From the NCBI GenBank assembly GCA_027314515.1, contig DAHVAR010000104.1:1-46292 (forward strand): a stretch of DNA of 46,292 nucleotides, read 5' to 3'. The notes under the pieces were generated by a model. The model saw only the letters and a list, made by a program, of their open reading frames with translations, searched no databases and was not told the origin of the DNA. This stretch comes from Actinomycetota bacterium. GTDB taxonomy: Bacteria > Actinomycetota > Actinomycetes > Streptosporangiales > Streptosporangiaceae. Numbering within the stretch: the first letter of the stretch is position 1; each line of letters starts with the position of its first letter. A program made the position numbers and the translations under genes. Below, one piece after another: positions 16,502 through 25,003 of this stretch.

Positions 16502-17220
16502 AGGCCTTCCTGCTCGCGGCGGGTCTCGGCACCCGCTTGCGGCCGCTCACCGATACCGTCCCGAAATGCATGCTGGCCATCAACGGCCGGCCGATGCTCG
16601 ACATCTGGCTCGATGCATTCAGCCGGGCCGGCGTCGACGAGGTCCTCATCAATCTGCATTACCTGCCCGGCATCGTGCGCGCCCACCTGGCCGCGCGGAC
16701 GGCGCCGCCTGCAGTTCGCACGTCCTTCGAGCCGGAACTGCTGGGCAGCGCGGGGACGCTGCGAGCCAACCGGCAGTGGGTGGCAGGCGAGGAGTTCTTC
16801 CTCGCCTGCTATGCCGACAACCTGACTGATTTCGATCTGGGACTGCTGGTGGACGCACACCGGCGCCGCGGCGCCATCGCGACGTGGTCGGTGTTTCACT
16901 CCGAGCATCCGGAGTCTGGTGGCGTGGTCGAGCTGGATGCGGCGGGCCGGGTCGTAGGATTCGCCGAGAAGCCGCGCGAGCCGGCCTCCGATCTGACCAA
17001 TGCCGGGATGTACGCTTTCGCGCCCGGCGTACTTGACTGCATAGCGGCCAGACCACCCAGCGATATCGGCTACGACCTGCTGCCGCGCCTGGTGGGCGAA
17101 GCGTACGCGGTGCTGGTGGACGGCTATTTCCGCGACATCGGTACGGTCGAGGCCTACCAGCGCGCCCGAGCGGACTGGGCGCCGGGCCCGGCCGCCGCCG
17201 GGAGAGTGGCCGCGCAGTGA
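16498..17220 (+). CDS. hddC: D-glycero-alpha-D-manno-heptose 1-phosphate guanylyltransferase (HddC-like)
   Basis: A 240-residue nucleotidyltransferase with signature AAGLGTRLRPLTDTVPKCM at residues 7–25, metal-binding YADNLTD, and FAEKPREPASDLTNAGMY. It joins GMP (from GTP) to heptose 1-phosphate to give GDP-heptose; the specificity is assigned from the neighbouring gmhA, gmhB and hddA genes, since motifs alone only say hexose/heptose-1-phosphate nucleotidyltransferase. The open frame runs back to 16393 inside the SDR gene, but GTG 16498 overlapping the SDR stop gives the expected N-terminus. Its stop overlaps the hddA GTG. Confidence 0.85.
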   Translation: MKAFLLAAGLGTRLRPLTDTVPKCMLAINGRPMLDIWLDAFSRAGVDEVLINLHYLPGIVRAHLAARTAPPAVRTSFEPELLGSAGTLRANRQWVAGEEFFLACYADNLTDFDLGLLVDAHRRRGAIATWSVFHSEHPESGGVVELDAAGRVVGFAEKPREPASDLTNAGMYAFAPGVLDCIAARPPSDIGYDLLPRLVGEAYAVLVDGYFRDIGTVEAYQRARADWAPGPAAAGRVAAQ

Positions 17221-18206
17221 TCATCACCCAGACGCCGTTGCGTCTCGGCCTTCTCGGCGGCGGCACGGACCTGCCCGGTTACTACCGCGAGCACGGCGGC
17301 CGGGTTCTCAACTGCGCTATCGACAAGTACGTCTACGTCATCGTCAAGCAGCGCTTCGACGACGAGATCTACGTCAACTATTCGCAGAAGGAGATCGTCT
17401 CCCGGGTTGAGGACCTCGAGCACGAGCTCGTCAGGGAGACCATGCGCATGACAGGCGTCGGCCGCGGCGTCGAGATCACAACCCTCGCTGACATACCGTC
17501 GGCAGGCTCGGGCCTCGGCTCCTCCTCGGCGGTGACGGTGGGACTGCTGCACGCGCTGTTCGCTTACCAGGGCCGCCAGGTATCTGGCGTCGAGCTAGCG
17601 GAGCTGGCCTGCGAGATCGAGCTCGAGCGCTGCGGCAAGCCGATCGGCAAGCAGGATCAGTACATCGCGGCGCTTGGTGGCATCAGGGACCTGCGGTTCG
17701 GGCCGGGAGAGTCAGTCGAGGCCGGCGAACTCGGGATCTCGACGGCTAAGCGGCGGGCGCTTCAGCAGCAGATCATGCTCTTCTACACCGGCATCACCCG
17801 GAGCGCCAACTCGATCCTGGCGGAACAGAGCGCGAATATCGACGGCGTCCTTCCCCAGCTTGATCTGCTCCGTGACCTTGCCGGGTTCGCCGCTGACTGC
17901 CTGCGCTCCGGCGATGTGGACGCCATCGGCCCGGCCGTCAGGGAGAGCTGGGAGGCCAAGAAGAAGCTCGCGTCAGGCGTGTCGAACGATCAGATCGACG
18001 CTGCGATCGCCGGGGCACTCGATTCCGGGGCCTCTGGCGTGAAGCTGACGGGGGCCGGCGGCGGCGGTTTCCTGCTCGTGCTGTGTCCCGTCGAGCGGCA
18101 GAGCGCGGTGCGGGCCGCGCTGCCGCAGTTGCGGGAGTTGCCGGTGAAATTCGATCACCTGGGCTCGCGCGTCGTGCTCAACGTGCTCCGGGATATCTGG
18201 TGCTGA
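17217..18206 (+). CDS. hddA: D-glycero-alpha-D-manno-heptose 7-phosphate kinase (HddA)
   Basis: A 329-residue GHMP-family kinase. The ATP loop AGSGLGSSSAVTVGLLHA spans about residues 96–113, the N-terminal substrate motif is TPLRLGLLGGGTDLPGYY, and the C-terminal GHMP motif is KLTGAGGGGFLLVL. HddA phosphorylates heptose 7-phosphate at C1 in the alpha configuration, the step that commits heptose to the GDP branch rather than the ADP branch. Together with gmhA, gmhB and hddC this completes the GDP-D-glycero-alpha-D-manno-heptose pathway. It is the last gene of the operon and is convergent with the Wzz-like gene. Confidence 0.9.
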   Translation: MIITQTPLRLGLLGGGTDLPGYYREHGGRVLNCAIDKYVYVIVKQRFDDEIYVNYSQKEIVSRVEDLEHELVRETMRMTGVGRGVEITTLADIPSAGSGLGSSSAVTVGLLHALFAYQGRQVSGVELAELACEIELERCGKPIGKQDQYIAALGGIRDLRFGPGESVEAGELGISTAKRRALQQQIMLFYTGITRSANSILAEQSANIDGVLPQLDLLRDLAGFAADCLRSGDVDAIGPAVRESWEAKKKLASGVSNDQIDAAIAGALDSGASGVKLTGAGGGGFLLVLCPVERQSAVRAALPQLRELPVKFDHLGSRVVLNVLRDIWC

Positions 18207-18233
18207 TCGATCGTGCTCGCTGCCGCGCGACGG

Positions 18234-19985
18234 TCACGCGCTGGGAAGGCCATCGGCCATCCAGCCGTGCCTGCCCGCCCCCTCGGTCCTGAGTACCGGT
18301 CCACTGCCCTCGGGCCGCAGCGCCGTCAGCACGACCTGGTCGTGGTGATCCGGCTCGTGCCGGGGAAGCGCGCCCAGGCTCTCGTCGGTACGGTCAGCTG
18401 CCAGGAGCACGGCGGAGACGATGCGCGTGCCGGAGAGCCGCACCAGCTCCGCAACGGCGTTGACCCTGGTCCACGTCGACCGCCCGGCGGTAACGACGAC
18501 AACGGCATCGGTCGCCCACGTCGGCAGGTGCTCGCCGCCCGCCGATGGGTCGAGTGTGACCAGGGTCAGCAGCAGGTCGGCGTCCGCGCAGGCGGCTCCC
18601 ACTGCATGGGTGAAGGGGGAGGGCTGACCCCAGGCGGTCCTGCGGCCCAGCGGTCCTGACGGTGCCAGGTCATCGTGTCCCGGGATGGCAACAGTGATGT
18701 GGGCACCCTCGGAGCCGACCGCCTTGATGCCGGGCCTGCGAGAGCCCAGCATTCTCGCCGCTGGCGCGCCGGGTGCGAGATCGGCAACTACAACATGCTT
18801 GCCCTGCTGTGCGCAGGAGGTGGCCAGAAAGACCAATGGCAAGGCAGCGGCTCGCGGATCGTCCACTGCCACGACGGCCAGAGTGGCCATGCCGTCGGCG
18901 AGTTCCGGCACGACGCGGCCCAGGTGCGCGGCGGCCCGCGCGATGTCGGCGCGCCGGGCAGACCGGCGGCGTGGCGTCAGGCTGGCCGGCGAGAGCCGGC
19001 CGGGCCGTAGCGGACCGGTGCTGAGCCGTACCGGAGCGCCGAGTGCGTGCGCGACGGCGTCGCGTTGGCGCAGCCGGTCGGAGACCATCGCCCGGATCGA
19101 GACGATGACCAGCCCGAAGGCAAGACCCCCGGCGAGGCCGGCGACTGGGTAGAGGAGGATCCGCTTCAGCTGCGAGCGCGGCAGGGGCACTGCGGCGTAC
19201 AGCGCCCGGCTGCCCTTGACGGCAGCCGCGGTGGCCGGCTCAACGGTCGCCACGTCGCCCGCGAACGTTTGCTGGAGACTGGCCAGCGAGGCGGTAGCGG
19301 TGCGCCGTTCGGCCCGCAGATTATGGAGCCGCAACGACTGCGCTGGCGAGGCAGGCTGCGCCGAGGCCCGGCCGACCTGCAGCGTGATCGACCTGACCTT
19401 CTGCCGGGCCTGGTCCACCTGCTGACTGAGCGCGGCGAGTACCTGCTGCTGTTGTTGTACCAGCAGCCGGGCGCGGAACCTTAGCAACTGGGCCGCCACC
19501 GCATTCGCCCCGCGCACTGCCTGGCCGGCCGTGGGCGCGCTGAACGTGACGATGAGCACCCGCGCGCTGGCGACCGTCACCGCATAGTCAGTCAGGAAGC
19601 TGCTGATGCTCTGGCTGAGGCCCAGTTCGTGCATGGCGGCAGCGGCCACCGCGGGAGTCTGCGCGAAGGCCTTATCGTCGGTTGCCGACGGGAGGCCGGT
19701 TTCATAAGGGCCATCGGTCAGCACGACCGATGTCGAAGCCTGATAAGGGGCCGGCAGCGCGACGTAGAGCCCGCAGCCGGCGGCAAGGCCGACGATTGTC
19801 ATGATGCAGCACAGCAGTGCGCTGCGGCGGATGGCTGCCGTGAGGTGTGCCAGGCTGACCAGGCCGGCGCCGGCCCCGCCGTCCCAGCCATCGGCCGCCG
19901 CGCGGCCGTCATCAGGCCAGGGCCGTGCGGCCGCGCCGTCAGTCCCGGTCAGGAACGGTCTGGACACCAACTCGCTCTCGCTCAC
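18234..19985 (-). CDS. Wzz-like chain-length protein with degenerate tyrosine-kinase-like domain
   Basis: A 583-residue membrane protein. The N-terminal half is Wzz-like: TM1 near SALLCCIMTIVGLAAGCGLYVAL, an external domain with a Gln-rich coiled coil (LLVQQQQQVLAALSQQ), and TM2 near ILLYPVAGLAGGLAFGLVIV. The C-terminal half keeps the strand order of a BY-kinase/ParA-like fold, but the Walker A position reads VVAVDDPRAAALPLVFLA, without the GKT/S loop, and there is no C-terminal tyrosine cluster. It likely acts as a polysaccharide co-polymerase without kinase activity. GTG start overlaps the stop of the upstream paralogue. Confidence 0.78.
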   Translation of the reverse strand: MSESELVSRPFLTGTDGAAARPWPDDGRAAADGWDGGAGAGLVSLAHLTAAIRRSALLCCIMTIVGLAAGCGLYVALPAPYQASTSVVLTDGPYETGLPSATDDKAFAQTPAVAAAAMHELGLSQSISSFLTDYAVTVASARVLIVTFSAPTAGQAVRGANAVAAQLLRFRARLLVQQQQQVLAALSQQVDQARQKVRSITLQVGRASAQPASPAQSLRLHNLRAERRTATASLASLQQTFAGDVATVEPATAAAVKGSRALYAAVPLPRSQLKRILLYPVAGLAGGLAFGLVIVSIRAMVSDRLRQRDAVAHALGAPVRLSTGPLRPGRLSPASLTPRRRSARRADIARAAAHLGRVVPELADGMATLAVVAVDDPRAAALPLVFLATSCAQQGKHVVVADLAPGAPAARMLGSRRPGIKAVGSEGAHITVAIPGHDDLAPSGPLGRRTAWGQPSPFTHAVGAACADADLLLTLVTLDPSAGGEHLPTWATDAVVVVTAGRSTWTRVNAVAELVRLSGTRIVSAVLLAADRTDESLGALPRHEPDHHDQVVLTALRPEGSGPVLRTEGAGRHGWMADGLPSA

Positions 19986-21316
19986 CGGATGGCCTCCGTC
20001 GGCACTGGAATCACGCTCTTCGGAATTCTGTGACTCGCCGGCCTGCCCAGTTGCGGCATGCGGCCGGTGGTACGGTCCGCGGCGTCCGGATCGGCTACCA
20101 GGATCCAGCCGATGTCGCGGCCGGCGATGGCGGCGCTGGTGGCGACGCGCGCCAGCTGGTCAGCCGTGACCGCACCCGCGGAGACAGCGAGCACCGTGGT
20201 GGTCGCCTGCAACGTGTCAGCGACCCGGGGCTTCTCGCCATCCACTACGCCGACTACCACGGTCAGCGCGACGGGGTCAGGCTGGCTGACGCTACCGTGT
20301 CCGGTCCCGGCCACGACGAGGTTCCCCGAGCGCATCGGCGGTGCCGTGGCGCATGCCACCTGCAATGCGGCGGCGACGTCCGCGTGCTGCTGCGGGCTGA
20401 CGACGAGGGCAGCGGGGACTCCCTGGCTGGCGGCGAAGGCAGCCAGCTGGGGACCCAGCGCCAGAGCTCGGCGATCGCAGGACAGCGACAGCACGGCCAG
20501 CGAGTGCCGGTAGGCGCCCGCCGGCCCGTCGGCTCCGCCGCGGCCGGCCGAGCTCAGGCTGCCCGTTACCGCTATCTCATCCAGCACCCTGCGAAGCTGC
20601 CACGCATCGACGGCGCCGGGCCGGTAGTGCTCGAGAAGTTTCACCCAGCCCGTGGCGCCGCGGGGATGCTCGGCAGCGACCGCAGCCAGCACGGGCACTC
20701 CGATGGAGCCGGCGATCTGGTCGCGTTCGCGTAGCCGCCGGTCGCGCCGGCCGACGGCGAAAGCGAGAATGGCGCCGACGAGCACGCCAGCCACAAGGCC
20801 CGTTCCCGCGGTCTTGAGCGGGCGGATGTACGGTGGCGTTCCGGTGGCAGCCGTTGCCCTGCCCAGAATCCGGGCCCGAACCCGGCCAACCGGGCTCCCG
20901 GCGGAGTCAAGGTAGCTGAGATAGCTGTCGGCCACCGCGTTCGCGGTGGCCGTTGCCTGGCCAGCGGTGCGGCCCTGGGCGCTAATCGAGATGACATTCG
21001 AAGTCAAGCCCGTCACCTGCACTCGCTCGCGCAGCGTCGCGAGCGACATGGTAGTGCCGGCGTCAGGCAACGCACCCGCTAGCACGGGGTTGCTGTGCGC
21101 GATTACGACCTGGGTGGCGGTGTACGCGGGATTGCCTGTGGCGAAACCGACCGCATACGGAACCACGACCAGCGTGGTGGCGGTGAGCATCGGTGGGTAG
21201 TAGAGGTTGTAGCCGATTCCGGCGAGCAGGCCCAGCGCGGCGATGGCGCCGACCACGAACCTGTGTCGCCGGACGATCCGCGCTGACGTCCTGAGGTCCA
21301 GGTTCTGCCCGCTCAT
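19982..21316 (-). CDS. Second Wzz-like chain-length protein with pseudo-NTPase domain
   Basis: A 444-residue paralogue in layout of the next gene: TM1 (FVVGAIAALGLLAGIGYNLYY), an external Wzz domain, TM2 (GLVAGVLVGAILAFAVG), and a cytoplasmic domain with ParA-like strands (LAVLSLSCDRRALALGPQLA) but no Walker A lysine. The frame is open to 21409, but ATG 21316 has GGAGG five bases upstream and gives a normal N-terminus. Lying between the polymerase/ligase and the other Wzz-like gene, it probably helps set glycan chain length or export. Two such proteins may form a mixed complex; this is inference. Confidence 0.78.
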   Translation of the reverse strand: MSGQNLDLRTSARIVRRHRFVVGAIAALGLLAGIGYNLYYPPMLTATTLVVVPYAVGFATGNPAYTATQVVIAHSNPVLAGALPDAGTTMSLATLRERVQVTGLTSNVISISAQGRTAGQATATANAVADSYLSYLDSAGSPVGRVRARILGRATAATGTPPYIRPLKTAGTGLVAGVLVGAILAFAVGRRDRRLRERDQIAGSIGVPVLAAVAAEHPRGATGWVKLLEHYRPGAVDAWQLRRVLDEIAVTGSLSSAGRGGADGPAGAYRHSLAVLSLSCDRRALALGPQLAAFAASQGVPAALVVSPQQHADVAAALQVACATAPPMRSGNLVVAGTGHGSVSQPDPVALTVVVGVVDGEKPRVADTLQATTTVLAVSAGAVTADQLARVATSAAIAGRDIGWILVADPDAADRTTGRMPQLGRPASHRIPKSVIPVPTEAIR

Positions 21317-21338
21317 GCAGCCTCCGCTTGGGCTTGAC

Positions 21339-22577
21339 TTACGCCTGCCTACTAGAGGGCTGGCGGTGGAAGGGTGATACGAGCAGTGACGCAGCCACCG
21401 CGACGTCAAGCAGGTAGGTCGATACGTCGGTAAACCCGACCTCGGTGACCGACGCGACCGTGCAGTACATCACGAGGAACAGGGCAATCGCGCGCTGCGC
21501 GCTCTGTGGCTGGAAGAAGGCATTGGCGAACAGCCAGACCAAGACCATGGCGCAGACGACCACGCCGAAGATGCCTTCCATCATGTAGGAGGCGAACCAG
21601 TTGCTGTCGATCGGCAGGCCATTGATGCCCACGTTGGACAAGCCGAATCCGAAGATCTCCTGGAACCCGTTGCGAGGCACCGCTAGCACGAGTGCCCAGA
21701 AGTTGGTCCGGCCCGTCAGGGTGGCCAGCCCCCTGGCAGTCTCGCCCCGTATCAGCCAGGCGGTGATCGCACTGGTCGCCACCGCGAGCGCAATCGCCGC
21801 GAGGGCCAGATTCGCCGCGAAGAACTTCCGTACCCGGCTGTTGCCGGCGACGAGGCTCAGGCCAGCTAGCAGGACGCCCGCTACCAGAGCGGCCAGCGCA
21901 GTCCTGGTATGCGTGAGCAGGAGCACCGGCACCGCAAATGCGACGCCCGCCAGCGCCATGCGTCCGGAAATGCGGTGGCAGAACCAGAGCAGGATCACCA
22001 ACCCGGTAATGACCGCGGCATACTGGGCGATCTGTGTCGGCTCCATTGGCCAGATCGCCCCGGTGAGCCTGCCGTCATAGGCCAGGGCATGGCGCGGAGC
22101 TATCAGGAGGCCGAGAAGAACTGACCCGACAGCAACGACGAGCCAGCGAAGATGGCACCGCAGTATCAGCATGTCGCGTCGTCCCCACCAGGGCGTGAGC
22201 AGCCAGAGCGCGAACACGAACTCGGCCAGCCGAAAGGTTCGGTACACGGTACTGAGGTGCTGCGGGACCGCGGTGGTGATGACGGCGTCGGCGACGAGCA
22301 GGGAGATCAGGCAGAGGAATGCGTTCGGACGCACCCTGATCCCCGGATTGATGGTCAGCCCGATCAGGATCGCCAGCGGCAACGCTCCCTGCGTGATGCA
22401 CTGACCCGCCACGGAGGGGAGGTGCAGCACGCTCCCCGGCACGTAGACCAGGGTGTCCAGGAAGAGCAGGCCCCAGACAGCACTGACCCGGCGCCGGATC
22501 GACATCTCGCGCGCCTGCCGGGCGTCTCGCGGGACCGCGCTCGGGCCGCGGCGAAGCGCGGTGGCTGACAGTGTCAT
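21339..22577 (-). CDS. O-antigen polymerase/ligase-like membrane protein (Wzy/WaaL type)
   Basis: A 412-residue polytopic protein with about 10–12 hydrophobic helices. The Wzy_C-type hallmark is present: a helix ending LLLTHTRTALAALVAG, a large external loop with GETARGLATLTGRTNFW, and FGFGLSNVG. Such proteins either polymerise lipid-linked repeat units or ligate the finished chain; motifs do not separate these. Placement beside two Wzz-like genes and in the same locus as a Wzx-like flippase favours a Wzy polymerase. The start is ATG 22577; a later ATG at residue 25 is possible because the first 25 residues are hydrophilic. Confidence 0.8.
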   Translation of the reverse strand: MTLSATALRRGPSAVPRDARQAREMSIRRRVSAVWGLLFLDTLVYVPGSVLHLPSVAGQCITQGALPLAILIGLTINPGIRVRPNAFLCLISLLVADAVITTAVPQHLSTVYRTFRLAEFVFALWLLTPWWGRRDMLILRCHLRWLVVAVGSVLLGLLIAPRHALAYDGRLTGAIWPMEPTQIAQYAAVITGLVILLWFCHRISGRMALAGVAFAVPVLLLTHTRTALAALVAGVLLAGLSLVAGNSRVRKFFAANLALAAIALAVATSAITAWLIRGETARGLATLTGRTNFWALVLAVPRNGFQEIFGFGLSNVGINGLPIDSNWFASYMMEGIFGVVVCAMVLVWLFANAFFQPQSAQRAIALFLVMYCTVASVTEVGFTDVSTYLLDVAVAASLLVSPFHRQPSSRQA

Positions 22578-22623
22578 TGGGTTACCCAGGTCATTGGCTG
22601 CCCGCTAATCCGCGCGCCGGGCA

Positions 22624-23433
22624 TCAGCCTATTCCGATTCTGGACGGCTTCTCGATGAACGGCATGTCGACGAATTCTGCCCGGGCCCAGCCCCGGAAAA
22701 TATGCTGCCTCCGATAGCAAAGCACTTGATGCAAAACCGGAATCTTGCGCCGGACAAGAGGCCATACCAGGCGGGCCCGGATACCGTTCCCCAGTGAATA
22801 GGGCCCTATCGTCGACACGAATTTACTAGCCTTGAGGACCGGCAGCGGGACAACGCACCGCACCCGGTCGAGCGCGCCTTCCCGGTAGAAGAAACACCAG
22901 TTGTCAGGGTTCACCCGCACCGGCAGCACGCACTGAGCCATGCGCTCGCATGCTTGCCGGGTGATGATGTAGCCACCCGCGCTGGCAGGCTGACTGATGT
23001 CGATGGGCAGTGCGAGCTCGCGTGCGGACGGCAGCTCTACCAAGCCTTCCCGGCTCAGCTTGCAGGTGTCCGCGCAATCGTAGCTGAGCAGCGCCACCTC
23101 CGCGCCGGTAAGCTGACGGGCCACGGCATCGGCGAGCATGCCCAGGTCAGCGGGCACCGTGACATCGTCTTCGAGTACCAGTGCCGCATCCCGCCGGTCC
23201 GCGATTATCTTCCGGTAGACGCTGAGATGACTCAGCGCGGCTCCGGCTGTTCCCGGCATGAACGCAGTCATGCTGCCCAGCGAGGGATCGACAACGGCCG
23301 CGTCAGACAGGTCCAGCTCGCGGCCATCAACGGCCGTTACGATCTCGTAGTCCAGGCCCGTCTTCTTCAGCTCAGCCGTGATATGCGCGCGGCGATCCGC
23401 TGAACGAGCCAGGTTGATGACGTATGCGTACAC
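22624..23433 (-). CDS. Glycosyltransferase family 25 protein
   Basis: A 269-residue protein of the GT25 (LPS glycosyltransferase) family: YVINLARSADRRAHI at the N-terminus, AVDGREL, GTAGAALSHLSVYRKI and the metal-binding ALVLEDDVTV with Glu-Asp-Asp at 88–90, then GGYIITRQACERM. It is cytosolic and would add a sugar (often galactose in known members) to the growing glycan. First gene of the minus-strand operon GT25–polymerase–two Wzz-like genes. Start GTG at 23433. The C-terminal third is less GC-rich at third codon positions than its neighbours, a possible sign of separate origin. Confidence 0.85.
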   Translation of the reverse strand: MYAYVINLARSADRRAHITAELKKTGLDYEIVTAVDGRELDLSDAAVVDPSLGSMTAFMPGTAGAALSHLSVYRKIIADRRDAALVLEDDVTVPADLGMLADAVARQLTGAEVALLSYDCADTCKLSREGLVELPSARELALPIDISQPASAGGYIITRQACERMAQCVLPVRVNPDNWCFFYREGALDRVRCVVPLPVLKASKFVSTIGPYSLGNGIRARLVWPLVRRKIPVLHQVLCYRRQHIFRGWARAEFVDMPFIEKPSRIGIG

Positions 23434-23680
23434 TTTATGCCCCGTTCCTGGCGGCTCAGCTTCTTACTGAAGTTGGCATTTAGCAGAACTCGGCAAAGCC
23501 GTGTGCCGATACGTCCGCCACGTAATTGAGACTCACCACGGCCCCGCCTTGATACAGCGCTACCGGTGATATCTGGGCCTGGCGGTGATCCTTGGCGGGC
23601 TCGGCAGTATCACCACAGCGCGCCCGCCGCTCTCATGCACGAAGACGCGCCGTTGTACCGCCAGCTAGGTGAGTGATGCG
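23434..23680. other. Divergent promoter region between GT25 and sugar-dehydrogenase operons
   Basis: No gene is seen here. Two minus/plus operons start from this 247-bp stretch. It holds a small hairpin CGGC-aaa-GCCG at 23491–23501, and GGTGAT occurs in direct and inverted copies around 23572–23615. No convincing -10/-35 pair could be fixed for either direction. Confidence 0.4.
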
Positions 23681-25003
23681 ATGAAGGTGGCAGTGGTCGG
23701 CCTCGGGTACGTCGGAACTGTCACCGCAGCCTGCCTGGCCGACAATGGCCACGACGTCTGGGGTGTCGACGTGGACGCCGCCAAGGTCGGGGAGATCAGC
23801 GCAGGACGCAGCCCGGTAGCGGAGCCCGGCCTTGGCGCGATCGTGGCGCGGGTAGTCGCGGCCGGCCAGCTGCGCGCGACAACCTCCTGCCTGGCGGCTG
23901 TCGATCAGGCTGAGATCTCGCTGGTGTGCGTCGGGACGCCGGCAGCAGCGCGCGGTGGCACCGACTTGTCCCATGTCCGGCACGCGGTGGATGACATTGC
24001 CCGGGCACTGCGGCACGGTACGGTGGCTGACCGCGGCCGCCACAGCCTCGTGATTCGCAGCACCGTGCCGCCCGGAACGGTCGAGGAAGTGGTCGCGCCG
24101 GCGCTCGCCGCGGGCCTGGCCGGCGCGGCTCCGGTGACCGGCGTGGCTATGTGCCCGGAGTTCTTGCGGGAAGGCTCGGGCGTTGCCGACTTCCTCGCCC
24201 CGCCGTTCATCGTCGTGGGCACGTCCGACGCCTGCGCGGCAGACGCTGTGTCGAGCCTCTTCAGCTTCCTCGGCCAGCCGGTCCGGGTTGTCGATGTGCG
24301 CACAGCCGAAGCGCTTAAGTATGCCTGCAACGCTTTCCATGCCACCAAGGTGTCGTTCGCGAACGAGCTGTCCCGTCTCTTCCGGCTGCTTGGCGCTGAC
24401 TCCCGGCAGGTGATGTCGCTGTTCTGCGAGGACACCGTGCTGAACATAGCGCCGGCTTACCTCCGGCCGGGCTTCGCTTTCGGGGGATCGTGCCTGCCCA
24501 AGGATCTCAGGTCGCTGTTGCACCTTGGCCGGCGCTCCGGAGTGGACATGCCGCTGCTCGCTGGCACGCTGGCGACTAACGAGCTGGTGATCAACGAGGT
24601 GATCGAGCGGGTGGCCGCCAGTCCGGCCCGCACTGTCGCCCTGCTGGGGCTGAGTTTCAAGATGGCCACCGACGACCTGCGGGAGAGTCCTAACGTCGAG
24701 GTCGCCGAGCAGCTGATCGGGAAGGGTTTCGAGGTCCGGATCTACGACCAGGTCATCAAGCCCGGCCGGCTCGTTGGCGCCAACCGCAGATACGTGCATG
24801 CCAAGCTCCCGCACCTCGAACGACTGCTCTCCGGCAGCCCGGCGCAGGCCCTTGACGGAGCGGACGTCGCGCTCGTCTCGGCAAGCGATTCGGCTGTGCG
24901 TGCGGCGCTGCTCGCCGCGCCTCCGCCGCGCGTGATCGATCTCAGCGGCCAGCTCGGCGGAGAGGTTGAGGCGCTTGGCGGCTACGAGGGGCTCGGCTGG
25001 TGA
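23681..25003 (+). CDS. UDP-glucose/GDP-mannose dehydrogenase family (AlgD-like)
   Basis: A 440-residue NAD-dependent, four-electron nucleotide-sugar dehydrogenase making a nucleotide uronic acid. Rossmann motif VVGLGYVG is at the N-terminus; the catalytic cysteine is Cys271 in FGGSCLPKDLRSL; MCPEFLREG and NAFHATKVSFANE follow the GDP-mannose dehydrogenase pattern more than the UDP-glucose one. The product would then be GDP-mannuronate, but UDP-sugar use cannot be excluded. ATG 23681 is chosen over GTG 23669 because AGGTGAG lies 7 bases before it. First gene of a six-gene coupled operon; its stop overlaps the next GTG. Confidence 0.9.
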   Translation: MKVAVVGLGYVGTVTAACLADNGHDVWGVDVDAAKVGEISAGRSPVAEPGLGAIVARVVAAGQLRATTSCLAAVDQAEISLVCVGTPAAARGGTDLSHVRHAVDDIARALRHGTVADRGRHSLVIRSTVPPGTVEEVVAPALAAGLAGAAPVTGVAMCPEFLREGSGVADFLAPPFIVVGTSDACAADAVSSLFSFLGQPVRVVDVRTAEALKYACNAFHATKVSFANELSRLFRLLGADSRQVMSLFCEDTVLNIAPAYLRPGFAFGGSCLPKDLRSLLHLGRRSGVDMPLLAGTLATNELVINEVIERVAASPARTVALLGLSFKMATDDLRESPNVEVAEQLIGKGFEVRIYDQVIKPGRLVGANRRYVHAKLPHLERLLSGSPAQALDGADVALVSASDSAVRAALLAAPPPRVIDLSGQLGGEVEALGGYEGLGW

